6,681 nucleotides of DNA from contig JACCZP010000285.1 of the NCBI GenBank assembly GCA_013695885.1, forward strand, positions 1 to 6,681. Reading direction: 5' to 3'. This DNA comes from Thermoleophilaceae bacterium (GTDB lineage Bacteria > Actinomycetota > Thermoleophilia > Solirubrobacterales > Thermoleophilaceae). The notes under the pieces were generated by a model. That model was not told the DNA's origin, made no database searches, and saw nothing but the letters and a program-made list of their open reading frames with translations. Positions 1-6,111 of this stretch are shown piece by piece; position 1 is the stretch's first letter; each line of letters opens with the position of its first letter. A program made the position numbers and the translations under genes.

Positions 1-822
1 CATCGCCGCCACCATGACCGCGTAGGCCATCGCCCCGAGCTCGCGCAGGGGCTGGTGGCGGTTCTGCCGGGTCCCGAGATCGACCTGGGCCATCGCCTCG
101 AGCCCGACCGTGCGGGCGACGTCGATCATCATCGCGATCTCCACGCCGTAGCCCACCGGGAAGGACAGGCGCTCGAGCACGTTACGGCGGGCGGCTACCT
201 CTCCGGCGAGGGGCTGGTGGAAGCCGGCGAGCTCCGGCAAGTGGAGGTTGATCAGCGGGCGGGCCATGAGCTCGGTGACGCGGCCGCCCTCGTCGGGCCG
301 CATCTCGGCTCCGATCCGCAGGGGCCGCCGGAACGACCCCTTGACGAACGCGAGCGCGTTGTCCTCGAACAGCGGCCCCAGCAGGCCGAGCAGGAAGCCG
401 GCGTGGAAGTCGTGGGTGTCGGCGTCGAGGAACGCGACGACGTCCCCGGTCGTGGCGGTCAGACCGCGCCACATGGCGTCGCCCTTGCCGCGCGCCGGCC
501 CGTGATCGGGCATCAGGTCGGACTCCTGTAGGACGGTGGCGCCGGCCATCTCCGCGCGCTCGGCCGTGCCGTCCCCCGACGCGGCGTCGACCACCACGAG
601 CTCGTCGATCAGGCCGACTCGCTCGAGCGGCATGAGCGCCTCGATCACCGCGCCGATGGTCCCGACCACCGACCGGGCCGGGACGATGACGCTCACGGTC
701 CGGTCCTTGCGCGCGAGGAGTGCCTCGGCCGTATAGCCGGCGGCGCGGTAGGTGCGCCTGGCCGTCCAGCTCCCGAGTGAGAGGTCGCGCTCGAGCGCGC
801 GGATGGCTCCCCGCTCGTGCAT
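1..822 (-). CDS. gpgS: Glucosyl-3-phosphoglycerate synthase (GpgS-like GT-A glycosyltransferase), 3' end outside window
   Basis: This family transfers glucose from an NDP-glucose donor to 3-phosphoglycerate in the cytosol, giving glucosyl-3-phosphoglycerate, the precursor of glucosylglycerate and of mycobacterial methylglucose lipopolysaccharide. I translated 274 residues with no stop; the family is usually about 320, so roughly 50 are missing. Visible landmarks are the first beta strand VSVIVPA (43-49), VVVDAASGDGT (76-86), RGKGDAMWRG (111-120), the metal/NDP DxD motif FLDAD (131-135), the acceptor loop GGRVTEL (179-185), HQPLAGEVAARR (202-213), GYGVEIAMMID (224-234) and QVDLGTRQNRHQPL (246-259). 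The order matches GpgS of Mycobacterium. The ATG at 822 is the only plausible start because an in-frame TAG lies nine codons upstream; no strong ribosome binding site is visible. It starts 32 bp after the Rieske flavoprotein on the same strand, so the two are probably co-transcribed. Two normally conserved positions differ (Glu after the first strand; His/Asn near the C-terminus), so activity or specificity could be altered. Confidence 0.88.
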   Translation of the reverse strand, partial: MHERGAIRALERDLSLGSWTARRTYRAAGYTAEALLARKDRTVSVIVPARSVVGTIGAVIEALMPLERVGLIDELVVVDAASGDGTAERAEMAGATVLQESDLMPDHGPARGKGDAMWRGLTATTGDVVAFLDADTHDFHAGFLLGLLGPLFEDNALAFVKGSFRRPLRIGAEMRPDEGGRVTELMARPLINLHLPELAGFHQPLAGEVAARRNVLERLSFPVGYGVEIAMMIDVARTVGLEAMAQVDLGTRQNRHQPLRELGAMAYAVMVAAM

Positions 823-854
823 CGCGCGGAATGAGTACCCGTCCTAGGCGGGCG

Positions 855-2375
855 CTAGCCCTCCGCGCGAGCCAAGCCCTCGACCGCGGGTCCCTGGAGC
901 ACGTTCCCGCCGGCGTCGAACCGCGACCCGTGGCAGGGACAGTCCCAGCTCTCCTCGGCCTCGTTCCACGCCACCACGCATCCGAGGTGCGGGCATACCG
1001 CCGAGACCCTGCGCACCTCCCCGTCGGACCCGCGCGAGACGGCCACGAGCCGCGCGCCGCTTCGGACCACCCGCCCCTCCCCCGGCTCCAGGCCGGACTC
1101 GGGCTCGGCGGCGGGCCGGGCGAGGCGACCGGAGGCGAAGCGCCGGGCGACGCCGAGGTTGTGTCCGAGGAGCGACGCGAGCCCGGAGGCCGGTCGCAGC
1201 CGGTTCGGGTCGTACAGCCACGCCCACAGGTTGGGGCGCCTCAGGATGGCATCGGAGAGGATCACGGCGGCAGCCGTGCCCGCCGAGATCCCCCACTTAC
1301 CGAAGGCGGTGGCCACGTGCACACGCGAGGAGAGCGGGGTGAGCCGGCCCACGAACGGCACGCCGATCTTCGACGCGAAGTCCTGCGATGACCAGTGGTT
1401 GACCACCCCCCCGGGCCCGAAGCGCTCCTGCGCGAAGCGCTCGAGCCGGAGCACGTGCTCGGCCGCCCGTGCCTCCTGGCCGGTGGTGTGGCCCTCGCCA
1501 CCGACGAGCAGCAGACGCTTCCCGTCGCGCGTGGCCGTCCGCATGCTTCGGGTGGGCGCCTCCGCGCTCAGGTACATGCCGCCGATAGCTGGGGAGCGCT
1601 CGGCGTCGAAGGCGATCAGGTAGGAGCGCTCGGGCCGGCTGCGGGCGAAGTAGCCGCCGCGGTCGAGGAAGGGGACGAGCGTCGCGACGACCACGTCGCC
1701 GGCCACGATCGAGCCCTGTGCGGTGCGCACCCGGCACGGCTCGCCCTCGTCGACGTCGAGCACGCGGGTGCGTTCGAGCACGTGGTTGCCGTCGCCGGGG
1801 ATGCTGCGGGCCAGGGCGGTGAGGTAGCGGTAGGGGTCGAACTGCGCCTGGTCGCCCAGGCGCACCGCGGTCCGCACGGGAAAGGGCAGGTCGACCTCGC
1901 TCACGAGCGTGGCGTCGAGACCGGCGAGCCGCGCCGCGTCGGCCTCCCGCTCGACGGCGCCGGCTCCTTCCGAGGTCTCGGCGTAGACGTAGGCGGGCAC
2001 GCGCTCGAAGTCGCAGTCGATCCGGGCATCCCCCACGAGACGCGCGATCTCCTCGACGCCGGCCTGGTTCGACTCCGCGTAGGCCCGCGCGGCCTCCTCG
2101 CTCCAGCTCGACGCGAGCGCCGAGTAGCGCAGGCCGTGGAGGGACGTGACCTTGGCCGTCGTGTGACCCGACACCCCCCGGGCCACGCGCCCAGCCTCGA
2201 CGACCGCGACCGTGGCGCCCGCGCGCTTGAGGAGGGTCGCGGCGGTCAGGCCGACGATCCCCCCGCCGATGACCGCGACGTCGACCGAGAGGTCGCCATC
2301 GAGCTGCGGATAGGTGGTGACCGGACTCTCGTGAAGCCACAGAGAGGCGGCGGTGCCAGGAAGGGGCGGCGGCAT
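855..2375 (-). CDS. FAD-dependent oxidoreductase with C-terminal Rieske [2Fe-2S] domain (YhfW-like)
   Basis: The protein has 506 residues. Residues 31-61 form a dinucleotide-binding beta-alpha-beta unit (VAVIGGGIVGLTAA, ending in a Glu at strand 2), typical of the D-amino-acid-oxidase-like FAD fold. GHTTAKVTSLHG (70-81) is the flavin-binding stretch characteristic of YhfW-type proteins. FGKWGISAGTAAA (358-370) is the C-terminal FAD-closing segment. Residues 430-506 are a Rieske domain: CPH (Cys461, His463) and CPCH (Cys479, His482) are the cluster ligands. Extra cysteines Cys466 and Cys481 sit where high-potential cytochrome bc1-type Rieske proteins form a disulfide. No signal peptide or membrane segment is seen, so it is probably cytosolic. 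Electrons would pass between a bound substrate, FAD and the cluster; the substrate is unknown for the family. The ATG at 2375 has no clear Shine-Dalgarno sequence, so initiation may be leaderless or weak. It is divergent from the ferritin-like gene across 48 bp and is followed by gpgS. Confidence 0.9.
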   Translation of the reverse strand: MPPPLPGTAASLWLHESPVTTYPQLDGDLSVDVAVIGGGIVGLTAATLLKRAGATVAVVEAGRVARGVSGHTTAKVTSLHGLRYSALASSWSEEAARAYAESNQAGVEEIARLVGDARIDCDFERVPAYVYAETSEGAGAVEREADAARLAGLDATLVSEVDLPFPVRTAVRLGDQAQFDPYRYLTALARSIPGDGNHVLERTRVLDVDEGEPCRVRTAQGSIVAGDVVVATLVPFLDRGGYFARSRPERSYLIAFDAERSPAIGGMYLSAEAPTRSMRTATRDGKRLLLVGGEGHTTGQEARAAEHVLRLERFAQERFGPGGVVNHWSSQDFASKIGVPFVGRLTPLSSRVHVATAFGKWGISAGTAAAVILSDAILRRPNLWAWLYDPNRLRPASGLASLLGHNLGVARRFASGRLARPAAEPESGLEPGEGRVVRSGARLVAVSRGSDGEVRRVSAVCPHLGCVVAWNEAEESWDCPCHGSRFDAGGNVLQGPAVEGLARAEG

Positions 2376-2423
2376 GGGCGTGGCGCCGAAGCGCGCGGGG
2401 AGGGAGTTAAGCGCACGGGGGTC

Positions 2424-3563
2424 ATGGGTACGACCGCCCGCATGCCCTCTTCAGATCGAGATCTCACTCCCGCCCAGCACAAGATCCTCCAGTACCTCAA
2501 TGAGGCCCACGCCACCGAGCATGCGCTCGCGCGGACCCTCCAGGCCCACATCGCGGTCACCCCCCGTGGGGCCTATCGCTCACTGCTCGAGCGCCACCTC
2601 GCGGAGACCAAGAGCCAGGCCGAGCGCATCGAGCGCCGGATGGACGAGCTCGGGGTCTCCCGGAGCCTCGTGCAGCTCGGGCTCGGCGTCGTCGGGAGCG
2701 TCGTAGGCCAGGCGATTGCCCTCTCGCGCGGCCCCTTCGAGCTCGTCCGCGGCTTCTCCGGCGAGGAGAAGCTGCTGAAGAACGCCAAGGACGAGTGCGC
2801 CACCGAGGCGCTCGAGATCGCCACCTACGACGCTCTCGAGCGCCTGGCCCGCGACGTCGGCGACGAGGAGACGGGCGACCTGGCCGCGGCCATCCGCGAT
2901 GAGGAGGAGCGGATGCTGGCCAACCTCCGCGAGGAGATTCCGAGGCTGGTGGACGCCGTGGTGCGCTCTGAGCTCGAGGGCGACTCGAGCTTCGACATCT
3001 CGAAGATCGGCGCGGCCGACGCCGCCCGCTCGGCGGGCGCCACCGTGCGCGCCACCGCACGCTCGACCGCCCGCAAGGCCTCCGGCGAGGCCCGCCGCAC
3101 CGCCCGCGTGGCCTCGGAGGAGGCGCGCGGCACGGCGCGAGCGACTTCCGAGGAGACCCGCAAGGCCGCCCGCCAAGCGCGCAAGGTGCCCGGAGTGGCC
3201 CAGGCCGAGGGCGAGGTCAAGGGCGCCGTGGCCGACGAGGACGATCTCGCCATCGCGAACTACGACTCGCTCAACGCGAGCGACGTGATATCTCGCCTCG
3301 GCGACCTCTCGCAGGTGGACCTCGGCAAGGTCGACGCCTACGAGCGCCGCAACCGCGGCCGCAAGTCGGTCATCGAGAAGATCGACTCGCTTCGCGGCGA
3401 GGAGCCGTGGCCCGGATACGACGAGCTGAACGTGGACGAGGTACAGCAGGCGCTCTCGGCCGCCGACGACGAGCTTGCGCAGAAGGTCCGCGACTACGAG
3501 CGCAAGCACAAGGGCCGCCAGGGCGTGCTCGACTCCACCCAGCGGGAGCTGGCCCGAAGCTAG
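2424..3563 (+). CDS. Ferritin-like (DUF892-type) protein with LEA-like 11-mer repeats and duplicated C-terminal module
   Basis: The protein has 379 residues in three parts. Residues 14-183 are four-helix-bundle-like and carry carboxylate/histidine helices (EAHATEH 27-33, ERHLAET 56-62, DECATEALEIATYDALERL 123-141, RDEEERM 158-164), the spacing seen in ferritin-like DUF892/YciE-YciF proteins. A hydrophobic glycine-rich stretch at 85-101 interrupts the bundle. Residues 200-253 are an Ala/Arg/Glu helix built from 11-residue repeats. Residues 280-323 and 332-376 are two copies of one helical module, aligning without gaps (YD.LN...V...L, then KV..YER..KGR..VL). Iron binding or oxidation is a family-based inference, not proven. 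The open frame continues far upstream, so the start is chosen from context: ATG 2424 has a G-rich stretch just upstream and is the first ATG after the divergent promoter gap, while ATG 2442 in the same frame is an alternative. The HAD gene follows closely, suggesting co-transcription. Confidence 0.82.
   Translation: MGTTARMPSSDRDLTPAQHKILQYLNEAHATEHALARTLQAHIAVTPRGAYRSLLERHLAETKSQAERIERRMDELGVSRSLVQLGLGVVGSVVGQAIALSRGPFELVRGFSGEEKLLKNAKDECATEALEIATYDALERLARDVGDEETGDLAAAIRDEEERMLANLREEIPRLVDAVVRSELEGDSSFDISKIGAADAARSAGATVRATARSTARKASGEARRTARVASEEARGTARATSEETRKAARQARKVPGVAQAEGEVKGAVADEDDLAIANYDSLNASDVISRLGDLSQVDLGKVDAYERRNRGRKSVIEKIDSLRGEEPWPGYDELNVDEVQQALSAADDELAQKVRDYERKHKGRQGVLDSTQRELARS
3066..3164 (+). 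repeat. Three tandem 33-bp repeats coding an 11-residue LEA-like helix motif
   Basis: Inside the ferritin-like gene, units at 3066-3098, 3099-3131 and 3132-3164 encode TARKASGEARR, TARVASEEARG and TARATSEETRK, and a partial fourth unit (AARQARK) follows. An 11-residue period with Ala, Thr and alternating charge is the hallmark of group 3 LEA proteins and apolipoprotein-like amphipathic helices. The protein repeat is plainly visible; the DNA copies have diverged at third positions, which indicates an old duplication kept by selection on the protein. Confidence 0.85.
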
Positions 3564-3605
3564 AGTGGGCCGACCGCGCAGCGCGAGCCGCTCCGCCACT
3601 CGCCC

Positions 3606-3609
3606 GGAG
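3606..3609 (+). promoter_or_regulatory. Ribosome binding site supporting the GTG start of the HAD gene
   Basis: GGAG lies 9 nt before the GTG at 3619. This favours 3619 over the in-frame GTG at 3565, whose nearest purine-rich GGGAG is about 17 nt upstream, inside the preceding gene. Confidence 0.45.
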
Positions 3610-3618
3610 ATCGAGGCG

Positions 3619-4302
3619 GTGCGCCCCACGGGCATAGCGTTCGACGCGTTCGGCACGCTGTTCGACCTGGCGGGATTGGGGCCGTGGCTGGAGAGGGCCG
3701 TGGGTGGGTACCGCGACGAGGTGCTCGCCGGCTTCTCGGCACGGCTCGTGCCCTGGACCTGGCACGCCACGGCGGCACGGCGCTATCGGCCCTTCCCCGA
3801 GATCGCGGCCCTGGCGCTGCGCTCCGCTGCGGCCGAGGCCGGCGCCGAGCTCTCCGAGGACGAGGCGGCCGAGGTGGCGAAGGGCCTCACCGAGCTGCCG
3901 CCCCTGCCCGGAGTGGCGGAGGGGCTCGAGGAGCTCGGCCGCGACGGCCACCGGATGGCCGTGCTCTCGAACGGGACGAGCGGCGGAGTGCATGCGCTGG
4001 TCGAGGGCGCCGGGCTCCGCGAACGCTTCGAGCACCTGCTCGCCGCCGACGACGTGGGCGCGTTCAAGCCCGCCCCCGAGGTCTACGCCATGGCCGGGCG
4101 CGCCTTCGACTGTGCCGCGCGTGACGTGCTGCTCGTGTCCGCCCACGCGTGGGACGTGGCCGGAGCGCGCCAGTACGGCCTTCGCGGGGCATGGCTGCAC
4201 CGCGGCTCGACCCTCGCCCCCGTGCTCGGAGAGGAGCCGGACCTGGTGGCCGCCGACGTGAGCGGCCTGCCGCGCGCGCTGCGCGAGGCGTCGGCCGTCT
4301 AG
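3619..4302 (+). CDS. HAD superfamily hydrolase, haloacid dehalogenase type II-like
   Basis: The protein has 227 residues, the usual size for L-2-haloacid dehalogenases, which replace halogen with hydroxyl on short 2-haloacids through an aspartyl ester. HAD motif I is FDAFGTLFD with nucleophile Asp9; motif II is LSNG (Ser117, Asn118); motif III is Lys150 in AFKPAPEVY; motif IV is SAHAWD (174-179). The cap (about 18-95) has VPWTW where true dehalogenases have a QLEYTW-type segment, and His176 stands where the characterised enzymes have Asn. The substrate is therefore uncertain, and a small-molecule phosphatase is possible. GTG 3619 is preferred because of the GGAG 9 nt upstream and because the protein then begins just before the first strand. 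GTG 3565, two bases after the upstream stop codon, would add 18 Arg/Ser-rich residues. It probably shares a transcript with the ferritin-like gene and converges on the membrane protein gene, leaving 19 bp between the stops and no clear terminator. Confidence 0.85.
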   Translation: MRPTGIAFDAFGTLFDLAGLGPWLERAVGGYRDEVLAGFSARLVPWTWHATAARRYRPFPEIAALALRSAAAEAGAELSEDEAAEVAKGLTELPPLPGVAEGLEELGRDGHRMAVLSNGTSGGVHALVEGAGLRERFEHLLAADDVGAFKPAPEVYAMAGRAFDCAARDVLLVSAHAWDVAGARQYGLRGAWLHRGSTLAPVLGEEPDLVAADVSGLPRALREASAV

Positions 4303-4321
4303 GAAGGCCTCCGCCCGGAAG

Positions 4322-5131
4322 CTAGCCCTGCCCGCGCTCTTGAGGACCGGGGGTCCTGTCCCGGGTCTGCTCGGTGGGCTCCGCTGGAGCGCGCTCCTTC
4401 ACGGCGTCGCGGTCCTGGCGGCTGCGCTCCTTGCCGAGCTCGTAGTCGCGACGGACCTGGTCGCGTTGCTCCTGTCCCTTCTCGTAGGCGTCGCGGATGA
4501 TCTGGGCGGCCACCTCACGTCCACCGAGGCCGAACGCGAGGGCGAGGGCGAGCGTCAGGCCGCCGACGAGCGCGGTGAAGCCGATGCGGACGATGTCGGG
4601 GGCGATCTCGAGCTGGTCCAGGATCGCGAAGATCGCGATCCCCATGACCAGCACGGGTACGACGGCCTGCACGACCTGGCCGGTGGCGGTGTCCCCCATC
4701 GTCCTTCGCACGAAGGCGCCGACGGCGGTGGAGATCGCCCCGGCGATCACGAAGATGAGCACCGCCGCCACGACGTTCGGCAGGTAGCCGACGACGGCGT
4801 CGAGGAACGAGGTGAGGCCGGGGTTGTTCGTTCGGGCGATGGCTATCGCCACCGCGCCGAGGAGCACGAACCAGAACACGATGCCGGCGATGAGGCGCGT
4901 GGGGCTCGCGCCCGGGCTCAGTCGTTCCGTGTACTGCCCGTACTCGTTCTCCTGGAGGGTGCGGTCGAAGCCGAAGCGGTCGAGCAGCCGGGCGGTGACC
5001 GTGCGCAGCGCCTTGGCCACGAAGTACCCGACGAGGACGATGAGCAGGAAGGCGAGGATGGCCGGGATCGCGCTCAGGACCTGGTACAGCAGGTTGACGA
5101 ACGCGTCACTGACGCTCTGCACGGTGTTCAA
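4322..5131 (-). CDS. MscS-type multi-helix membrane protein (conserved TM-helix repeat), no beta domain
   Basis: The protein has 269 residues and five hydrophobic helices at about 19-41, 80-99, 116-141, 154-172 and 183-203. Helices 1 and 3 are related to each other (a Pro, then LI..V.G....A), matching the two-copy conserved TM-helix family (PF05552) found in MscS-like proteins. The last helix, ALVGGLTLALALAFGLGGREV (187-207 region), resembles the glycine/alanine-rich pore-lining helix of MscS channels. Where MscS continues into a cytoplasmic beta domain, this protein ends in a highly charged tail (213-269) rich in Arg, Glu and Gln. It is probably an inner-membrane channel or channel-like protein linked to osmotic stress; conductance is not established. 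The start is TTG at 5131, supported by AAGGAG 10 nt upstream; a GTG at 5122 would remove three residues. It is divergent from the acidic protein gene. Confidence 0.82.
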   Translation of the reverse strand: MNTVQSVSDAFVNLLYQVLSAIPAILAFLLIVLVGYFVAKALRTVTARLLDRFGFDRTLQENEYGQYTERLSPGASPTRLIAGIVFWFVLLGAVAIAIARTNNPGLTSFLDAVVGYLPNVVAAVLIFVIAGAISTAVGAFVRRTMGDTATGQVVQAVVPVLVMGIAIFAILDQLEIAPDIVRIGFTALVGGLTLALALAFGLGGREVAAQIIRDAYEKGQEQRDQVRRDYELGKERSRQDRDAVKERAPAEPTEQTRDRTPGPQERGQG

Positions 5132-5141
5132 GGGAAGGGCA

Positions 5142-5147
5142 CTCCTT
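5142..5147 (-). promoter_or_regulatory. Shine-Dalgarno AAGGAG that sets the TTG start of the membrane protein
   Basis: On the minus strand AAGGAG precedes TTG 5131 by 10 nt. No ATG occurs near it in that frame, so a TTG start is the best reading. Confidence 0.6.
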
Positions 5148-5201
5148 GGCGGGTCGTCGACTGGGCGGCGATCGGAGGGCCGCCTCGAGGACCATTCAAC
5201 C

Positions 5202-5213
5202 CGATCGCGATCG
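5202..5213. promoter_or_regulatory. 12-bp perfect palindrome in divergent promoter region (possible operator)
   Basis: CGATCGCGATCG is a perfect palindrome midway in the 143-bp gap between the divergent membrane protein and acidic protein genes. Its position would let one dimeric regulator act on both. A TAGGGT at 5235-5240 could be a -10 element for the plus-strand gene, but no convincing -35 is visible. Function is inferred from position only. Confidence 0.25.
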
Positions 5214-5274
5214 TCGAAGTCGGCTCGGAGCCTTTAGGGTCCGGCGCGAGCGAGCATCCCGAGGGAGGGGCGCA

Positions 5275-6111
5275 ATGAGCGACGAGACCGAGGAGAAGGG
5301 CGGCGCCTGGGAGACCTTGAAGGACGCCTTCAAGCTCGCCGGCAGCGACGAGAAGGACGAGGAGAAGGACGACGAGTCCGGCGAGGAGGAGTCGGCCGGT
5401 GACGAGGAGACGTCCGAGTCGGAGGACGGCGCGAGCGGCGAGTCCGACGATGGGTCGGAGGAGCTCTCCGAGGAGGAAGTGGAGAACCCGGAGCAGGCGG
5501 ACGATCCCTACGAGGCGGCCCGCATCAAGGTCGAGAAGCTCGAGGACAACCCGCCGGCGGACATCTCCGACTGGCCGGACGATCAGGCGAAGTACGAGAC
5601 CTTCGGAGGCGCCGACACAGAGGCCTACGACGAGGGGGCGACCGTGAACCTCGGTCCTCCCGCGCTGCGCCGCTTCCCCGACGGCAGCATCGAGATCGAG
5701 GGCGAGAAGGTCGACAACCCCGAGGACTACAAGGGACCGCCGATCAAGGGCGGGCCCACCGACCCGGCGGTGGACGCCTCCGAGGTCGATACGGACAAGG
5801 ACACGAAGGTCGACCAGGAGGGGAACCGGGAGGACGACGACTCGGACGAAGGGAAAGACTCCTCAGAGAGCGGGGACGACTCCTCGGAGGGCGGCCATGA
5901 CTCCTCGGAGGGCGGCGACTCCTCGGACGAGGCGGGCGAAGCGTCGGGCGGCGTTGAGCCCTCGGGCCGGAGTGAGGCCTCGGACGAAGCAGAGGCCTCG
6001 GGCGAGGCGGAGTCCTCAGGCGAAGCGGAGTCCTCAGACGGCGAGCCATCGAGCGAGGGCACCGAGGCCTCCGGCGAGGAGCCCGGCGAGCAGGAGCAGA
6101 CGAGCCAGTAG
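5275..6111 (+). CDS. Highly acidic, mostly disordered protein with a conserved-looking core; function unknown
   Basis: The protein has 278 residues. The ATG is preceded by GAGGGAGGGG with good spacing. A short amphipathic helix (WETLKDAFKLAG, 12-23) is followed by a Glu/Asp/Ser-rich stretch (24-76). The middle, about 77-163, looks folded and non-repetitive: PYEAARIKVEKLEDNPP, then DWPDDQAKYETFG, NLGPPALRRFPDGSIEIEG and VDNPEDYKGPPI. The remainder (about 164-278) is low-complexity Ser, Asp, Glu and Gly with local repeats. No signal peptide, membrane segment or catalytic motif is visible. I do not recognise a named family with certainty; the core reads like a small domain that occurs alone in related actinobacteria, but that is from memory. 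Extreme acidity suggests a soluble cytosolic protein that may bind cations or basic partners, or act as a stress-related hydrophilin. It is divergent from the membrane protein gene and followed by twin hairpins. Confidence 0.75.
   Translation: MSDETEEKGGAWETLKDAFKLAGSDEKDEEKDDESGEEESAGDEETSESEDGASGESDDGSEELSEEEVENPEQADDPYEAARIKVEKLEDNPPADISDWPDDQAKYETFGGADTEAYDEGATVNLGPPALRRFPDGSIEIEGEKVDNPEDYKGPPIKGGPTDPAVDASEVDTDKDTKVDQEGNREDDDSDEGKDSSESGDDSSEGGHDSSEGGDSSDEAGEASGGVEPSGRSEASDEAEASGEAESSGEAESSDGEPSSEGTEASGEEPGEQEQTSQ
5878..6037 (+). repeat. Low-complexity coding repeats in the acidic protein
   Basis: An 18-bp unit, GACTCCTCGGAGGGCGGC, occurs exactly at 5878-5895 and 5899-5916, with a shorter third copy at 5917-5928 (DSSEGG-type peptides). 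A second 13-bp unit, GCGGAGTCCTCAG, occurs at 6007-6019 and 6025-6037. Such exact short repeats in frame suggest recent slippage expansion of a disordered tail. Confidence 0.8.

Noticed and set aside
1395..2423. Open plus-strand extension upstream of the ferritin-like gene, antisense to the Rieske flavoprotein
   Set aside because: It has no family signal and lies opposite a gene with clear FAD and Rieske motifs. The stop-free frame is expected from GC-rich third positions. The real protein begins at 2424 or 2442.
2580..3770. Long minus-strand open frame opposite the ferritin-like gene
   Set aside because: Its composition is a Leu/Gly/Arg/Ala mirror of the sense codons, with no domain; the plus strand has domain and repeat structure.
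3370..4200. Minus-strand open frame opposite the HAD gene
   Set aside because: The HAD motifs are all on the plus strand; the minus frame has no recognisable motif.
4303..4321. Bidirectional terminator between the HAD and membrane protein genes
   Set aside because: The 19-bp gap shows no convincing stem or T-tract.
4340..5278. Long plus-strand open frame opposite the membrane protein
   Set aside because: The minus strand encodes five well-formed membrane helices with an RBS; the plus frame is a His/Asp/Gly-rich shadow.
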